A stretch of 64,000 nucleotides of DNA from NCBI GenBank assembly GCA_022820945.1, contig JAJEEP010000036.1, positions 1-64,000 of the forward strand, in the 5' to 3' direction. The number at the start of each line of letters is the position of its first letter. The stretch's first letter is position 1. This stretch comes from Alphaproteobacteria bacterium. Lineage in GTDB: Bacteria; Pseudomonadota; Alphaproteobacteria; UBA828. Below the pieces are notes generated by a model that ran no database searches, had not been told where the DNA came from, and saw only the letters and a program-made list of their open reading frames with translations. Both the position numbers and the translations under genes were made by a program. Shown one piece after another: positions 49,624-59,607 of the stretch.

Positions 49624-51143
49624 GCACGCTGCTCGGTCTCGACATCGGGACCACGTCCACAATCGGAATCCTGATCGACACCGAGGGCGGCATCCTCGCC
49701 ACCGAGTCGCGGCCCAGCGCGCTCGTCTCGCGCCATGCCAACTGGGCCGAAGAGGACACGGAGCTGTGGTGGTCCAATGTCTGCGCGCTCGTGCCCGCCC
49801 TGCTGCAGAGCGCCGGGCTGGAGGCCGGCGCGATCGCGGCGGTCGGCGTGACCGGGATGGTGCCCACGGTGATCCTGCTGGACGCCTCGGGGAGGCCGCT
49901 GCGCCCCTCCATCCAGCAGAACGATGCCCGCGCCGTCGGTGAAATCGAGGCGCTGAAGCAGCGAATCGACGGCGACGACTGGTTCCGGCGCACCGGCGGC
50001 AGCATCAATCAGCAGGTGGTGGCGCCCAAGCTTCTCTGGCTGGCGCGACACGAGGCGGAGTGCTTCGCGCAGGCCAGCACCGTGATGGGCTCCTACGACT
50101 ACATCACGTACCGGCTGACCGGAGCGCTCTCGATCGAGGGGAACTGGGCGCTGGAGGCGGGGTTCTACAACCTCGTGCGGGGTGGCCTCGACGAAGACCT
50201 GGTGCGCCTGGGCGGCATGGCGCCCGACCGGCTGCCGCCGCTCAGGGCCTCGGGCGAGCCCGCCGGCGCGGTCACGCCGCAGGCAGCCGACGAGACCGGC
50301 CTCGTCCCCGGCACGCCGGTGGTGACGGGCTGCGCCGACCACATCGCCTCGGCGTTCGTCGCCGGCGCCTGCGATCAGGGCGACCTGGTGGTCAAGTTCG
50401 GGGGCGCCGGGGACATCATGCTCACGTGCGAGCGGCCGGTCACCGACCCGCGCATGTTCATCGACTTTCACATCGTGCCGGAACTCTACGTCTCCAACGG
50501 CTGCATGGCCGCAAGCGGCAGCGTGCTGAACTGGATCGTGGCGCAGCTCGGGCAAGCGGAAGCAGACGCCGCGCGGGCCGCAGGGCAGTCGCCGCACGCC
50601 TGGCTGGACGAACGGGCAAGCGACCTGCCGCCCGGCGCCGGCGGCCTCGTGCTGCTGCCCTATTTCCTCGGCGAGAAGACGCCCCTGCACGACCCGCGCG
50701 CGAAGGGCACGCTGGTGGGCCTCGGGCTGCACCACGAGCTGCGCCACATCTGGCGCGCCGCCCTCGAATCGGTGGCGTTCGGCTTCCGCCACCACATGGA
50801 CGTGTTCGAGGAGATGGACTGCGGCGTGGGCCGCGTTCTGGCGTGCGACGGCGGCGCGGCCAGCGACCTCTGGATGCAGATCACGGCGGACGTTCTGGAA
50901 CGGCCAGTCGAGCGGCTGCTCGAGCATCCTGGCTCCAGCCTCGGGGCGGCCTTCGTCGCGGGCATGGGCACCGGCGCGCTCGACGACTGGTCGGCGATCG
51001 GCCGCTACGCCCGGTGCGATCGCGTCTTCGAGCCCGACGCCGGCCGAACCGGGGCCTACCGCGACGCCTACGGCATCTATCGCGATCTCTACCGCCGGCT
51101 GGAGACGCTCTATCCGTCGCTGGCCGACCTGCCTGCCGCCTGA
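49620..51143 (+). CDS. FGGY-family carbohydrate kinase (xylulokinase-like)
   Basis: 507 residues. N-terminal phosphate loop LLGLDIGTTSTIGILID (4-20), ANWAEEDTELWWSN, GVTGMVPTVILLD, catalytic aspartate region GCADHIASAFVAGA, then GGLVLLPYFLGEKTPLHDPRAKGTLVGL and the GGAASDLWMQITADVLERPVERL helix of the second domain. It phosphorylates a ketopentose or polyol with ATP. Start GTG 49620 in the BtpA stop; a longer frame from 49110 overlaps BtpA wholly and is not real. Last plus-strand gene before the convergent ABC operon. Confidence 0.88.
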   Translation: MSTLLGLDIGTTSTIGILIDTEGGILATESRPSALVSRHANWAEEDTELWWSNVCALVPALLQSAGLEAGAIAAVGVTGMVPTVILLDASGRPLRPSIQQNDARAVGEIEALKQRIDGDDWFRRTGGSINQQVVAPKLLWLARHEAECFAQASTVMGSYDYITYRLTGALSIEGNWALEAGFYNLVRGGLDEDLVRLGGMAPDRLPPLRASGEPAGAVTPQAADETGLVPGTPVVTGCADHIASAFVAGACDQGDLVVKFGGAGDIMLTCERPVTDPRMFIDFHIVPELYVSNGCMAASGSVLNWIVAQLGQAEADAARAAGQSPHAWLDERASDLPPGAGGLVLLPYFLGEKTPLHDPRAKGTLVGLGLHHELRHIWRAALESVAFGFRHHMDVFEEMDCGVGRVLACDGGAASDLWMQITADVLERPVERLLEHPGSSLGAAFVAGMGTGALDDWSAIGRYARCDRVFEPDAGRTGAYRDAYGIYRDLYRRLETLYPSLADLPAA

Positions 51144-51151
51144 TCGGTCTC

Positions 51152-52255
51152 TCAGGCGGCGGTCACGGCCCGTCCCGCGGCGGTGTCGAAGAAGTGCAGG
51201 CGCTCCAGATCGACGTGGAGCTGCAGCTCGGAGCCGGCCCGCGCCACGAAGTCGCGGTCGAGGCGCGCGGAGATTTCCTGGCCGCCCGGCAGGGCCGCCA
51301 CCAGGATCACTTCCGGCCCCAGCGACTCCACCGCCACCACGCTCACCGTCATCGCGGCGTGCCGGGCGGCGGAGGGCTCGGCGTCGAGGTCCTCGGGCCG
51401 AATGCCGAGGGTGATTGCCTCCCCCGCGTGGCCGCGCAGCGCCTCCTTGTGGGCCGCAAGCAGCGGCAGGCTGACCGACGGAAGCTCGACGGACTCCAGG
51501 CCCGTCGCGCCGCCGAAGCGGGCATCGAGCAGATTCATCGGCGGACTCGCGAGAAAGCCCGCAACGAAGGTATCGACCGGGTTGCGGTAGACCTCCAGCG
51601 GAGGCCCGACCTGCACGATCTTGCCGTCGCGCATGATGCAGATCCGCTCGCCCATGGTCATCGCCTCGACCTGGTCGTGGGTGACGTGGACGATGGTCTT
51701 GCCCAGCATGCGGTGAAGCTTGATCAGCTCCGTGCGCATCGCGGCGCGCAGCTTGGCGTCCAGATTGGAGAGCGGCTCGTCGAACAGGAACGCCACGGGG
51801 TCGCGCACCAGCGCGCGGCCGAGCGCCACCCTCTGCTGCTGCCCGCCGCTCAGCTGCCGCGGGCGGCGCTTCAGCAGGTCGCCGATGCCGAGCATCTCCG
51901 CCGTCGTCGCGATGCGGCGGTCGATTTCCTCGCGTGAGAGCTTGCGCAGCTTGAGACCGAAGGAGAGGTTCCCCGCGACGCTCATGTGCGGGTAGAGCGC
52001 GTAGTTCTGGAAGACGACGGCGAGGTCGCGCTCGGCGGGATCGACCTCGTTGACCACGTCGCCGTCGATCGTGATTTCTCCTTCCGTGACTGTCTCCAGG
52101 CCGGCGATCATCCTGAGAGTCGTCGACTTGCCGCAGCCCGACGGCCCCAGCAGAACCATGAACTCGCCGTCCCGGACATCGAGATCGATGCTGTCGACGG
52201 CAGTGACATCCTGCCCATAGACCTTGGTGAGATTCCGCAGCCCGATCTCGGCCAC
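51152..52255 (-). CDS. Sugar ABC transporter ATPase (MalK/UgpC type)
   Basis: 367 residues. Walker A LGPSGCGKST (about 36-45), signature QLSGGQQQRVALGRAL, Walker B AFLFDEPLSNLDA, H-loop HVTHDQVEAMTMGERI, and C-terminal TOBE/OB part (about 240-360; TLGIRPEDL). Energises import by the two permeases of this operon. Its start (ATG 52255) is 12 bases from the permease stop. Confidence 0.9.
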   Translation of the reverse strand: MAEIGLRNLTKVYGQDVTAVDSIDLDVRDGEFMVLLGPSGCGKSTTLRMIAGLETVTEGEITIDGDVVNEVDPAERDLAVVFQNYALYPHMSVAGNLSFGLKLRKLSREEIDRRIATTAEMLGIGDLLKRRPRQLSGGQQQRVALGRALVRDPVAFLFDEPLSNLDAKLRAAMRTELIKLHRMLGKTIVHVTHDQVEAMTMGERICIMRDGKIVQVGPPLEVYRNPVDTFVAGFLASPPMNLLDARFGGATGLESVELPSVSLPLLAAHKEALRGHAGEAITLGIRPEDLDAEPSAARHAAMTVSVVAVESLGPEVILVAALPGGQEISARLDRDFVARAGSELQLHVDLERLHFFDTAAGRAVTAA

Positions 52256-52267
52256 CTCGCATCCCTC

Positions 52268-53164
52268 CTACGTCAGCGACCGCATGTAGCGATACAGAAA
52301 CACCGTCAGCAGCACGACGATGATGAGCAGCCCCACCGCCATCGCCGACGCGCGCCCGATGTCGAGGCCGAAGAAGGCGGCGCGATAGATGAAGTAGCTG
52401 ATGAGATCGGTCGCGGTGCCGGGGCCGCCCTTGGTCATGATGAAGACGATGTCGAAGGTCTTGATCGCGAAGATCATGCGCAGCAGCAGGGCGACGGCGA
52501 TGACCGGTTGCATCAGCGGCAGGGTGATGAAGATGAAGCAGCGCAACGGCGAGGCACCATCCATGCGCGCCGCTTCGTAGGGCTCGCGCGGCAAGGCCGA
52601 GAGGCCGGCCAGCAGCAGGATCGCCATGAACGAGACCTGGTGCCAGATGTCGGTCAGCACCACGGTCCAGAACGCGATCGCGGGGTCGCCGAGCCAGCTC
52701 ACCGGTCTGATGCCAACGAGGCCGATGGCGTAGTTGACGATGCCGAGCTCGGAATGGAGCAGCATGCGCCAGAGCAGCCCGACCACCACAGGGTTGATGA
52801 GCAGCGGAGCCAGCAGAATCAGGTAGTAGACGGTCTTGAAGCGGGTGGTGGCGTTGAGCGAGAGCGCCACGACAAAGCCGATAATGAATTCGATGACGAC
52901 CGAGGCCAGGACAAACTTGACCGTGACCCAGAGCGAGCCCGGCAGGTACTCCTCCTCGGCTGCCTCCTGGTAGTTCTCCCCGCCGATGAAGGTGTCGTGG
53001 TTGGGCGTGAGCAGGGTGTAGTCGTAGAAGCTCGTGAAGATGGTGAAGAACAGCGGAAAGGTGACGACGACCACCAACACGGCGAGGCCCGGCGCAGTGA
53101 GCAGATACCCAAAGCGCCGGTCCCGCTGTGTCAGCGTCAACGTGCCACCCGCAACAGGTGACAT
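52268..53164 (-). CDS. Sugar ABC transporter permease (MalF/UgpA type)
   Basis: 298 residues with about six helices (first at about 21-45: LTAPGLAVLVVVVTFPLFFTIFTSF). The coupling loop EPYEAARMDGASPLRCFIFITLPLMQP (about 195-221) carries the EAA motif that meets the ATPase. Encoded between the binding protein and the ATPase. Confidence 0.9.
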   Translation of the reverse strand: MSPVAGGTLTLTQRDRRFGYLLTAPGLAVLVVVVTFPLFFTIFTSFYDYTLLTPNHDTFIGGENYQEAAEEEYLPGSLWVTVKFVLASVVIEFIIGFVVALSLNATTRFKTVYYLILLAPLLINPVVVGLLWRMLLHSELGIVNYAIGLVGIRPVSWLGDPAIAFWTVVLTDIWHQVSFMAILLLAGLSALPREPYEAARMDGASPLRCFIFITLPLMQPVIAVALLLRMIFAIKTFDIVFIMTKGGPGTATDLISYFIYRAAFFGLDIGRASAMAVGLLIIVVLLTVFLYRYMRSLT

Positions 53165-53182
53165 GTGCGTGCGGATGCTCCG

Positions 53183-54463
53183 CTATTCGGCGATCTTGCC
53201 GTCCTTGACGAGGAGCGCGCGAAGCTCCTCCTGAGCGTCGGCCATGGCCTCGGCAACGGGCTTCTCACCGATCGCGGCCAGGTTCAGCTCGCGGCCCACT
53301 TCCTCCACGAACTCGGTCGTGTAGGTGAAGACCGGGAAGTCCTGCGTGCCGGCGAGGATCTCGCCGAGGATCGGGTAGTAGGGCCGCGCCGCCACGACAT
53401 CGGGATCCGTGAAGATCGGCGCCTGCGTCGGAGCGCCGCCGAGCAGTGCGCGCCGCTTGGCGACATCGGCGGATTCGGCCCACTTGATGAAGGTCCACGC
53501 CGCTTCCACGTTGGGGCTCGAGTTGGGAATGGCCCAGCCCCAGCCGCCGTTCAGGCCGCCGCCCGGATTGGGCGCGATGCCGACCTTGCCGGCCACCTCG
53601 GAGGACTCGGGATCCTCGAAGCCGGCGTAGAGGATGTTGAAGGTGACGAAGCTGTAGGCCCGGCCCTGCGCCATGACGTTGAACGCCTCGTCGAAGCAGT
53701 AGGCTTCCGAGCCGGCCGGGCTGTAGTTCACCACGGCGTCGCGATAGAACTCCATGGCCCGGATGGCCTCGGGGCTGTCCAGCAGGGGATTCCAGTTCTC
53801 GTCGTGATAGCGGCCGCCCTGGGCATAGAGGTAGTTCGCCCACTGCATCGAGATGCAGTCGCCGCGCTGGCCCTGGATGACGGTCCCGTAGAAGTCGCGA
53901 TCGCCGTCGCCGTCGTTGTCGCGCGTGAAGAACTGGACCTGCTTCCAGTACTCGTCCCAGGTCTCGGGCACGCGCAGTTCGATTCCGTACTGCTCCTTGA
54001 AGGCCGCCTGCTCCGCCGGATCGTCGATCAGGTCCTGCCGATAGATCACGGCCATGGAGTAGTTGTAGAACGGCAGCATGTAGAGGACGCCGTCGACGCG
54101 CCCGACCAGGTCCATGAGCTTGGGCACGTACACGTCGACATCGACGCCGTCTCGGGCGGCGAGATCGTCGAGCGGCATCAGCCAGCCGGCCTTGGTGAAC
54201 TCGCCGACCCAGTAGAAGTCGACCACGATCAGGTCGTAGCTGCCCTGGGGCGAGATGAGCTGCGGCACCAGCTTCGAGTGCATGTCGATGTAGCTGATGG
54301 CCTCGATCTCGACATCGATACCCGATGCTTCCTCGAACTCCGGCAGCAGCTCCTGGATGTAGCGGGTGTCCGGCACCGTCTCCATAAGAATGCGAATGGT
54401 CTCCGCCTTCGCCACGCTCGCGAAGAGCATGGTTGCGGCGGCTACTGCGATGAACAGTCTCAT
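53183..54463 (-). CDS. Sugar ABC transporter substrate-binding protein
   Basis: 426 residues, secreted: signal peptide about 1-20 (MRLFIAVAAATMLFASVAKA). Family 1 binding protein: ELLPEFEEASGIDVEIEAISYIDMHSKLVPQLISPQGSYDLIVVD, then YNYSMAVIYRQDLI and NGGWGWAIPNSSPNVEAAWTFIKW. Captures a sugar or polyol; aromatic residues suited to sugar stacking (W, Y) are frequent. Confidence 0.9.
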   Translation of the reverse strand: MRLFIAVAAATMLFASVAKAETIRILMETVPDTRYIQELLPEFEEASGIDVEIEAISYIDMHSKLVPQLISPQGSYDLIVVDFYWVGEFTKAGWLMPLDDLAARDGVDVDVYVPKLMDLVGRVDGVLYMLPFYNYSMAVIYRQDLIDDPAEQAAFKEQYGIELRVPETWDEYWKQVQFFTRDNDGDGDRDFYGTVIQGQRGDCISMQWANYLYAQGGRYHDENWNPLLDSPEAIRAMEFYRDAVVNYSPAGSEAYCFDEAFNVMAQGRAYSFVTFNILYAGFEDPESSEVAGKVGIAPNPGGGLNGGWGWAIPNSSPNVEAAWTFIKWAESADVAKRRALLGGAPTQAPIFTDPDVVAARPYYPILGEILAGTQDFPVFTYTTEFVEEVGRELNLAAIGEKPVAEAMADAQEELRALLVKDGKIAE

Positions 54464-54541
54464 GTCAGTCCTCCCTTGATGTGGAGCCAGGCTCCTCCGG
54501 TGGTTGCTCCGGGCCGGCGGCGCCGGAGCGCGGGTGCCGCG

Positions 54542-55456
54542 TCACTTCAGTGCACCCAGTGAAAGTCCCTTGATCAGGTATCGCCGCATGAACGGCAGCA
54601 GAACGAAGACCGGCAGAATTGCGCAGATCGTCGCCGCCGACAAAAGCGAGATGTCGACGCCGCGGTGAGTCTGGAAGGACGACAGCCCGACGGGCAACGT
54701 GTTGGTCTGCGGGCCGCTGAGGATCAGCGCGAACAGGAACTCGTTCCAGCTCAGGATGAAGGAGAGCAGGCCGGCGGCCAGAATCCCGGGCGCCGCCACG
54801 GGCAGCGTGATGCGCAGGAAGGTCTGCAGGCGCGTGGCCCCGTCGACCCGTGCCGCCTGTTCCAGCAGCGCGATGTTCCGGTCGAAGAACGCCACCAGCA
54901 GCCAGGCCAGGAAGGGCAGGCTGATGGTCAGGTGAGCGACGATCAGGCCGGGCAGGCTGTTGAGCAGTTGGGCCTTGAGGAACAGCGTGAACAGCGGCAG
55001 CACCAAGATGACCGGCGGCAGCATCTGGCTCGACAGCACGACCAGGCGAAGCGTCATGCCGCCGGTGTTGTAACGGGCGAAGGCATAGGCGATGGCGGCG
55101 GCGAGCGGCAGGGCGACGGCGGTCGCGCCGATGGCCACGGTCACGCTGTTGATGAAGTAGTTGAAGAAGGGGAAGCCGGTGAAGATCTCGACGAAGTTGC
55201 CGATGCTCGCCTGCCCCCATTCCGGCGGAATCTTGTACGCCGTGCTCTTGTCGGTAAGCGCCACGCGGAGCAGCCACAGCAGCGGCAGTAGGATGGCGAG
55301 GCTGAACCCGATGAGGACGGCATGCGGCAGGAGCCGGGCGGCGATACGCCTGATGCGCCGCACCGGCGCGCGGTGACGAGGCGTCAACGGCCTCGCCCTT
55401 TCGCGGCCTCTTTGCGCGCTCTGTCCTGCGCTCCCCTCATCCTCCCTTACGACCAT
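54542..55456 (-). CDS. Sugar ABC transporter permease (MalG/UgpE type)
   Basis: 304 residues: an arginine-rich N-terminal region (about 1-42), then six helices. MalG features TDKSTAYKIPPEWGQASIGNFVEIF, VVLSSQMLPPVILVLPLF and the coupling loop EQAARVDGATRLQTFLRITLPVAAPGI. It precedes the binding-protein gene, an order (G, E, F, K) different from the usual E, F, G, K. The true start could be further inside than ATG/GTG 55456, since the basic N-terminus is unusual. Confidence 0.88.
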   Translation of the reverse strand: MVVREDEGSAGQSAQRGRERARPLTPRHRAPVRRIRRIAARLLPHAVLIGFSLAILLPLLWLLRVALTDKSTAYKIPPEWGQASIGNFVEIFTGFPFFNYFINSVTVAIGATAVALPLAAAIAYAFARYNTGGMTLRLVVLSSQMLPPVILVLPLFTLFLKAQLLNSLPGLIVAHLTISLPFLAWLLVAFFDRNIALLEQAARVDGATRLQTFLRITLPVAAPGILAAGLLSFILSWNEFLFALILSGPQTNTLPVGLSSFQTHRGVDISLLSAATICAILPVFVLLPFMRRYLIKGLSLGALK

Positions 55457-55642
55457 CGCCCCGCTCGCGGGCTTGAATTCCTTGGACGGGGCGAGCCCGC
55501 ACCGGACCTGCCAGTTAACCCGTATTTCCCGCCAATGTCATGGTTTGCACGGTGCCAGAAGCGCCGTCCCCGCATTTCTCACCATGGTCGCGGCCGCGCG
55601 AGACACGGCCGTATCGGAGCCGGCGGGCCACGCCCTTTCGTC

Positions 55643-55648
55643 TATAAT
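55643..55648 (+). promoter_or_regulatory. -10 element upstream of the MalT-like gene
   Basis: A perfect TATAAT lies 55 bases before the ATG at 55704. No good -35 is seen 16-18 bases upstream, which would fit a promoter that needs an activator. The 247-base gap also must hold the divergent promoter of the ABC operon. Confidence 0.45.
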
Positions 55649-55703
55649 CCCCGTCACATGGCGCCGATTGACCCACTGACAGGAGCGGGGCGATGCACTG
55701 CAC

Positions 55704-58373
55704 ATGAAGTGGGATGATCTGCATGGCGGGTCGGAGCGTGGATCATCGCCCCCGCCGAACAGGGTCGTCCTGATAGAACGGACGACGCTCCTAGACCGTA
55801 TTCAGGACAACCTCGGGCGGCGTCTCACGCTGATCGATGCGCCGGCCGGATATGGCAAGACCACCCTTCTGAATCAGCTACGAACCAGGCTGGGCAGCGC
55901 CGGAATTGCCTCGATCTGGGTCCAGGTCGAACGCCGCCATTGCGATCCGACCGCGCTGATCGCACTCCTGGAACAGGCGGCGCAGACTGGCCTCGGCATT
56001 CAAACTGCGGTCTCGGGCGAACTGGAGCCGCTGGTTCGCCTGTCCATGTTGACGGCGAAGCTGAGCGATGCCGCCGTCGACGCATGCCTGATCGTGGACG
56101 ATGCGCACTTCGCCCGTACAAGCGCATGCCTCGAGCTTTTCGAACATCTCATCCACAACAGCCCGCAAACCTTGCACATCGTCATTGCGACCAGAGAGCG
56201 GTCGGTCATCCCGGTGTCAGGACTGAGATTGCAGGGCGAGGTCCACGAAATCACGGTCGGGGACCTTTGTTTCGATGAAGGGCACCTCGCGGAACTGTTC
56301 GATCAACCGCTGGATGAGCAGGTTTCCAGACAATTGATCGAGCGGACCGAGGGGTGGCCTGTCGCGGTTCAGCTGACGCAACTGACCCACGATGAGAGCG
56401 TGCCCCTGGCGCGCCACGTCGGTAACCTGTCCGGCTCGCAGGCCGAGGTTGCCGAATACCTGAATGAACGCGTGTTCAATCAGCTTTCGGAAGACCTGCG
56501 GCAATTTCTACTGGAAACTGCGCATCTGGAGCTACTGAACGGCGATCTGGCCGATGCCGTTCGCGACCGCAGCGACGGATGGCAGAACTTGTGCGCCATT
56601 GCGGCCTCCGGCGTGCTCATAGTCGAGCTTGACGCCCCTGAAGACGGCTGGTTCAAGCTTCACCACCTGTTTCAGGAGTTCTTGCGGCAGCAGCAAATCT
56701 ATCTCGGCAGCGAGCGTGTCGCGTTATTGAACTTGCGCGCCGCCGATTGGTACTACTCTGCCAGCGATCTCATGTCCGCTATAGACCACGCCAAGGCGGC
56801 AAACGACTATTCCCGAGCAGTAGGGTATATCGAAAACGCAGGCGGTGCGCGTGTCGGAATCAAGCAGGGCGTCGGTTATCTTCAGTCTCTCCTTGACCAA
56901 ATACCGACTTCGCTGATTCAGGCCAGCCCGCACGTCAAGTTGTGTTCGGCTTATGTCCTTGCCAAGAACGGGAGGCTGGTCGAGGCCAACAGGCTCTTCG
57001 ACGAAGTCGTCGCCGAAAGCGTTTCCGACGATGGCGATCTGGCCGATCAGATCGCCATGCTCGGTGCGATGTTGCGAATTTACGATGATCGAACGCTCTC
57101 GGATGACTACATCGCCCGATTAAAGAGCTTGACGGAATCGACTCCGGAATCCGAGCCGCTCGTTTGCGGCGTCCTGCATAACCTTCTTTGCGTCGCGCTG
57201 ACGCAAGCAGGCGATCTGGCGAATGCCAGGCTGTCTGGCGAAAGATCCATGGCGTATTATCGGGATATCGATGCCAAGTATCTCCAATTCTTCATTCATA
57301 TCAACTTGAGCATCGTCGATCTCGAAGAGGGTTTCCTCTCCGAAGCGGCCGAAAGGAGAACGGTCGCGCGCGAACTGGTTGCGCGTCATTTCCCGGCCGA
57401 CAAGGGATTGGCGGGCATCGCGTCCGTCCTTCTCTCGGAAGTCCACCTCGAACGGGGCGATCCGGTGGGCGCCGGCCGAACTATCTTCGAAGGGCTTCAG
57501 GATATCGAGGTCAGGGAAGGTTGGAGCGAGCTGTATCTTCCCGGTTACTCGGTAGCCATGGACTTGGCGTTTGCCAACGGCGGTCTCGAGGCCGCTGCCG
57601 AGGTACTCGATCAGGCCGAGCGGATGATCAGGCGGCGGAACATGAGCCGGCTTCAACGTCTCATCTGTTACAAGCGGCTGGACTTGTTCGTGCGTGCCGA
57701 CAGGGCGGATTTGGCCGAACTAACTCTGCACGATATCGAACGCCTGACACATACGGATGTGAAGGATGACAGACCGTGTTGGCGTGGCTGCTACATGGCG
57801 GCGTTTTCCCTGGCTCGGTACCACATTCGATTTGGCGACACCGCCCATGCATTGGACTTGCTGGACGATGCAGTTCCGAAAGCAAGAAAGGAGAATGCGG
57901 TTCGCTTCCTGATAAAGGGGCTGATCCTGCAGTCCATGGCGCTGCATGTATCCGGTGACAGTCGCTCGGCCGCCGAACCGTTCAAGCGTGCCGTCTCGCT
58001 TGGCAGCTCGCGCGGATTCTACGGATGCTTTGCCGAAGAAGGTAGACCCCTTGCGGCATCGGTGCATGAGATTGTGAGAACGACCGGGATCGGCGATATG
58101 GCCGAGTCCGAGGTCGAATTCGTTGCCCGGCTCCTGTCCGGAATAGGCTCGGGGGACAATGGACAGTCGCCGCAGATACTCAGCCTGCGTGAGCAAGAAG
58201 TCATGGGACAACTGGCGCAGGGGTATTCCAACAAACTCATCGCCCGTCACCTCGATCTGTCGGAGCCGACGGTGAAATTTCACCTCAAGAACATCTACGC
58301 AAAGCTCGGCGTGAACAAGCGCGGCCTTGCCGTCTCAGTCGCGCGGCGTTACGGGCTGGACAAACCGCACTGA
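55704..58373 (+). CDS. MalT-like (LAL-type) LuxR-family transcription activator
   Basis: 889 residues. N-terminal ATPase: Walker A DAPAGYGKTTLL (46-57), Walker B region ACLIVDDAHFA. A long helical-repeat middle (about 330-780) as in MalT ligand-sensing domains. C-terminal LuxR helix-turn-helix LSLREQEVMGQLAQGYSNKLIARHLDLSEPTVKFHLKNIYAKLGVNKRGLAV (about 828-880). The codon use is less GC-biased than in its neighbours. Divergent from the sugar ABC operon, so it is the likely activator of it, with a sugar as co-inducer (inference). Confidence 0.88.
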   Translation: MKWDDLHGGSERGSSPPPNRVVLIERTTLLDRIQDNLGRRLTLIDAPAGYGKTTLLNQLRTRLGSAGIASIWVQVERRHCDPTALIALLEQAAQTGLGIQTAVSGELEPLVRLSMLTAKLSDAAVDACLIVDDAHFARTSACLELFEHLIHNSPQTLHIVIATRERSVIPVSGLRLQGEVHEITVGDLCFDEGHLAELFDQPLDEQVSRQLIERTEGWPVAVQLTQLTHDESVPLARHVGNLSGSQAEVAEYLNERVFNQLSEDLRQFLLETAHLELLNGDLADAVRDRSDGWQNLCAIAASGVLIVELDAPEDGWFKLHHLFQEFLRQQQIYLGSERVALLNLRAADWYYSASDLMSAIDHAKAANDYSRAVGYIENAGGARVGIKQGVGYLQSLLDQIPTSLIQASPHVKLCSAYVLAKNGRLVEANRLFDEVVAESVSDDGDLADQIAMLGAMLRIYDDRTLSDDYIARLKSLTESTPESEPLVCGVLHNLLCVALTQAGDLANARLSGERSMAYYRDIDAKYLQFFIHINLSIVDLEEGFLSEAAERRTVARELVARHFPADKGLAGIASVLLSEVHLERGDPVGAGRTIFEGLQDIEVREGWSELYLPGYSVAMDLAFANGGLEAAAEVLDQAERMIRRRNMSRLQRLICYKRLDLFVRADRADLAELTLHDIERLTHTDVKDDRPCWRGCYMAAFSLARYHIRFGDTAHALDLLDDAVPKARKENAVRFLIKGLILQSMALHVSGDSRSAAEPFKRAVSLGSSRGFYGCFAEEGRPLAASVHEIVRTTGIGDMAESEVEFVARLLSGIGSGDNGQSPQILSLREQEVMGQLAQGYSNKLIARHLDLSEPTVKFHLKNIYAKLGVNKRGLAVSVARRYGLDKPH

Positions 58374-58672
58374 ACGTTGTTCCGGGTGCGGCTTCTCGGC
58401 CGGTCAATACTCCTATCGGCTTGGCCGCGATCACCTATCCGAAAGAGTCGCGGACCTGTCCATTTGGAGGGCGGCACGAATTCAAGTGCCGTGGTTAGCT
58501 GCGGTCAGTGAGTGTTGTCGGCTGAACAGAGACCGAGCGCGGGAAAGCACTGGCGATGGAGTTATCCAAGCCGTGGCGGCCGTCCTGGACGAAGCGGAGC
58601 GCGGGCCGCCGTCGGCGCGGCGCCAAGGCTGCCGCGCAGGCCTCGGAGCTTCGCGCCTCTCGGGCGCGGCGT
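58374..58672. other. Gap between two converging genes
   Basis: No gene is supported in these 299 bases. The sequence is of ordinary composition, without a clear stem plus T-run. Confidence 0.45.
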
Positions 58673-59440
58673 CTACTCCGCCGCGTCGCGGGCGAGGCTC
58701 GTCATCGGCGGAATCTCGTAGCCGACCACGGGCTTCGCCGGCGGGCGCTCGTAGGTGATCTTGCTGTGGCTGAGCCCGGCGTCCACCAGGCTCGCGGCGA
58801 GCTTCACCGCCCACGGCACTGGGTCGATCACCGGCACGTCGTAGCCCCTGGCGAGCAGGCCGCGGCGCACGGCCTCGGCGCAGCCCAGCATGCCGGTGCA
58901 GCCGAAGATGATCGCGTCGGCGCCGTCCTCCTCCACCGCCTTCACCGCCTCTTCGGCCAGCGCCGCCTTGGTGCGGTCGAGGTCCTGCTCCAGCTCCAGC
59001 ACCGGGATCGAGACGGAGCGGACCGAGGCGAGCTTCTCGCGGACGCCATAGATCTGCGCCTGATGCTCGAACTGCGGGCGCAGCCGCTTGAGCACCGTGA
59101 CCACGCTGAAGGTGTGCCCCAGCATCGAGGCCACGTGCATCGCCGCCTCGCACGGCCCGATCACGGGGATCGAGACGCACTCGCGGCCGGGCAGCATGCC
59201 GGGATCGCCCATGCAGTCGATCACCACCGCGTCGCAGCCCTCGCGCTCGGCCTCGATGATCTTCGCGATGGTGCCGGGGACGGCGAGCGCCTCGTCGTAT
59301 TCGCACTCGATCGAGGCCGGGCCGGTCTCGATCTCGATGTGGCTGATCGTCAGATCGGGCCGCATGAGCGCGTCGAACTCGGACTTGTCCCGAAACCCCC
59401 AGGTCGTGATCGGTGTCACCACTCTCACATCGATTGCCAT
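58673..59440 (-). CDS. Asp/Glu/hydantoin racemase family protein (second locus)
   Basis: 255 residues with the racemase pattern: RVVTPITTWGFRDKSEFDAL, first cysteine in AVVIDCMGDPGM, second in AIIFGCTGMLGCAEAV, and VPVIDPVPWAVKLAASLVDAGLSHSK. Same family as the gene at 23900-24709 but clearly different in sequence. Divergent from the HyuA-type/DUF917 pair and probably acting in the same pathway by inverting its substrate or product. Confidence 0.85.
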   Translation of the reverse strand: MAIDVRVVTPITTWGFRDKSEFDALMRPDLTISHIEIETGPASIECEYDEALAVPGTIAKIIEAEREGCDAVVIDCMGDPGMLPGRECVSIPVIGPCEAAMHVASMLGHTFSVVTVLKRLRPQFEHQAQIYGVREKLASVRSVSIPVLELEQDLDRTKAALAEEAVKAVEEDGADAIIFGCTGMLGCAEAVRRGLLARGYDVPVIDPVPWAVKLAASLVDAGLSHSKITYERPPAKPVVGYEIPPMTSLARDAAE

Positions 59441-59607
59441 GGCCGGTGCCCTTCCCTTGGAACGCCGCTCGGCAGGCGGCGGCGCTTGGCCGCGAGTCTA
59501 CGTGTCCCCCGCGGTTCGTTCAATCGGATGCGGAGGGAGGATGTTTCCCGGTGCGATCATGTAGCGCTCCGACTAGGATGCGCCGGCCCGGCCAGGAGGA
59601 GACAGGC

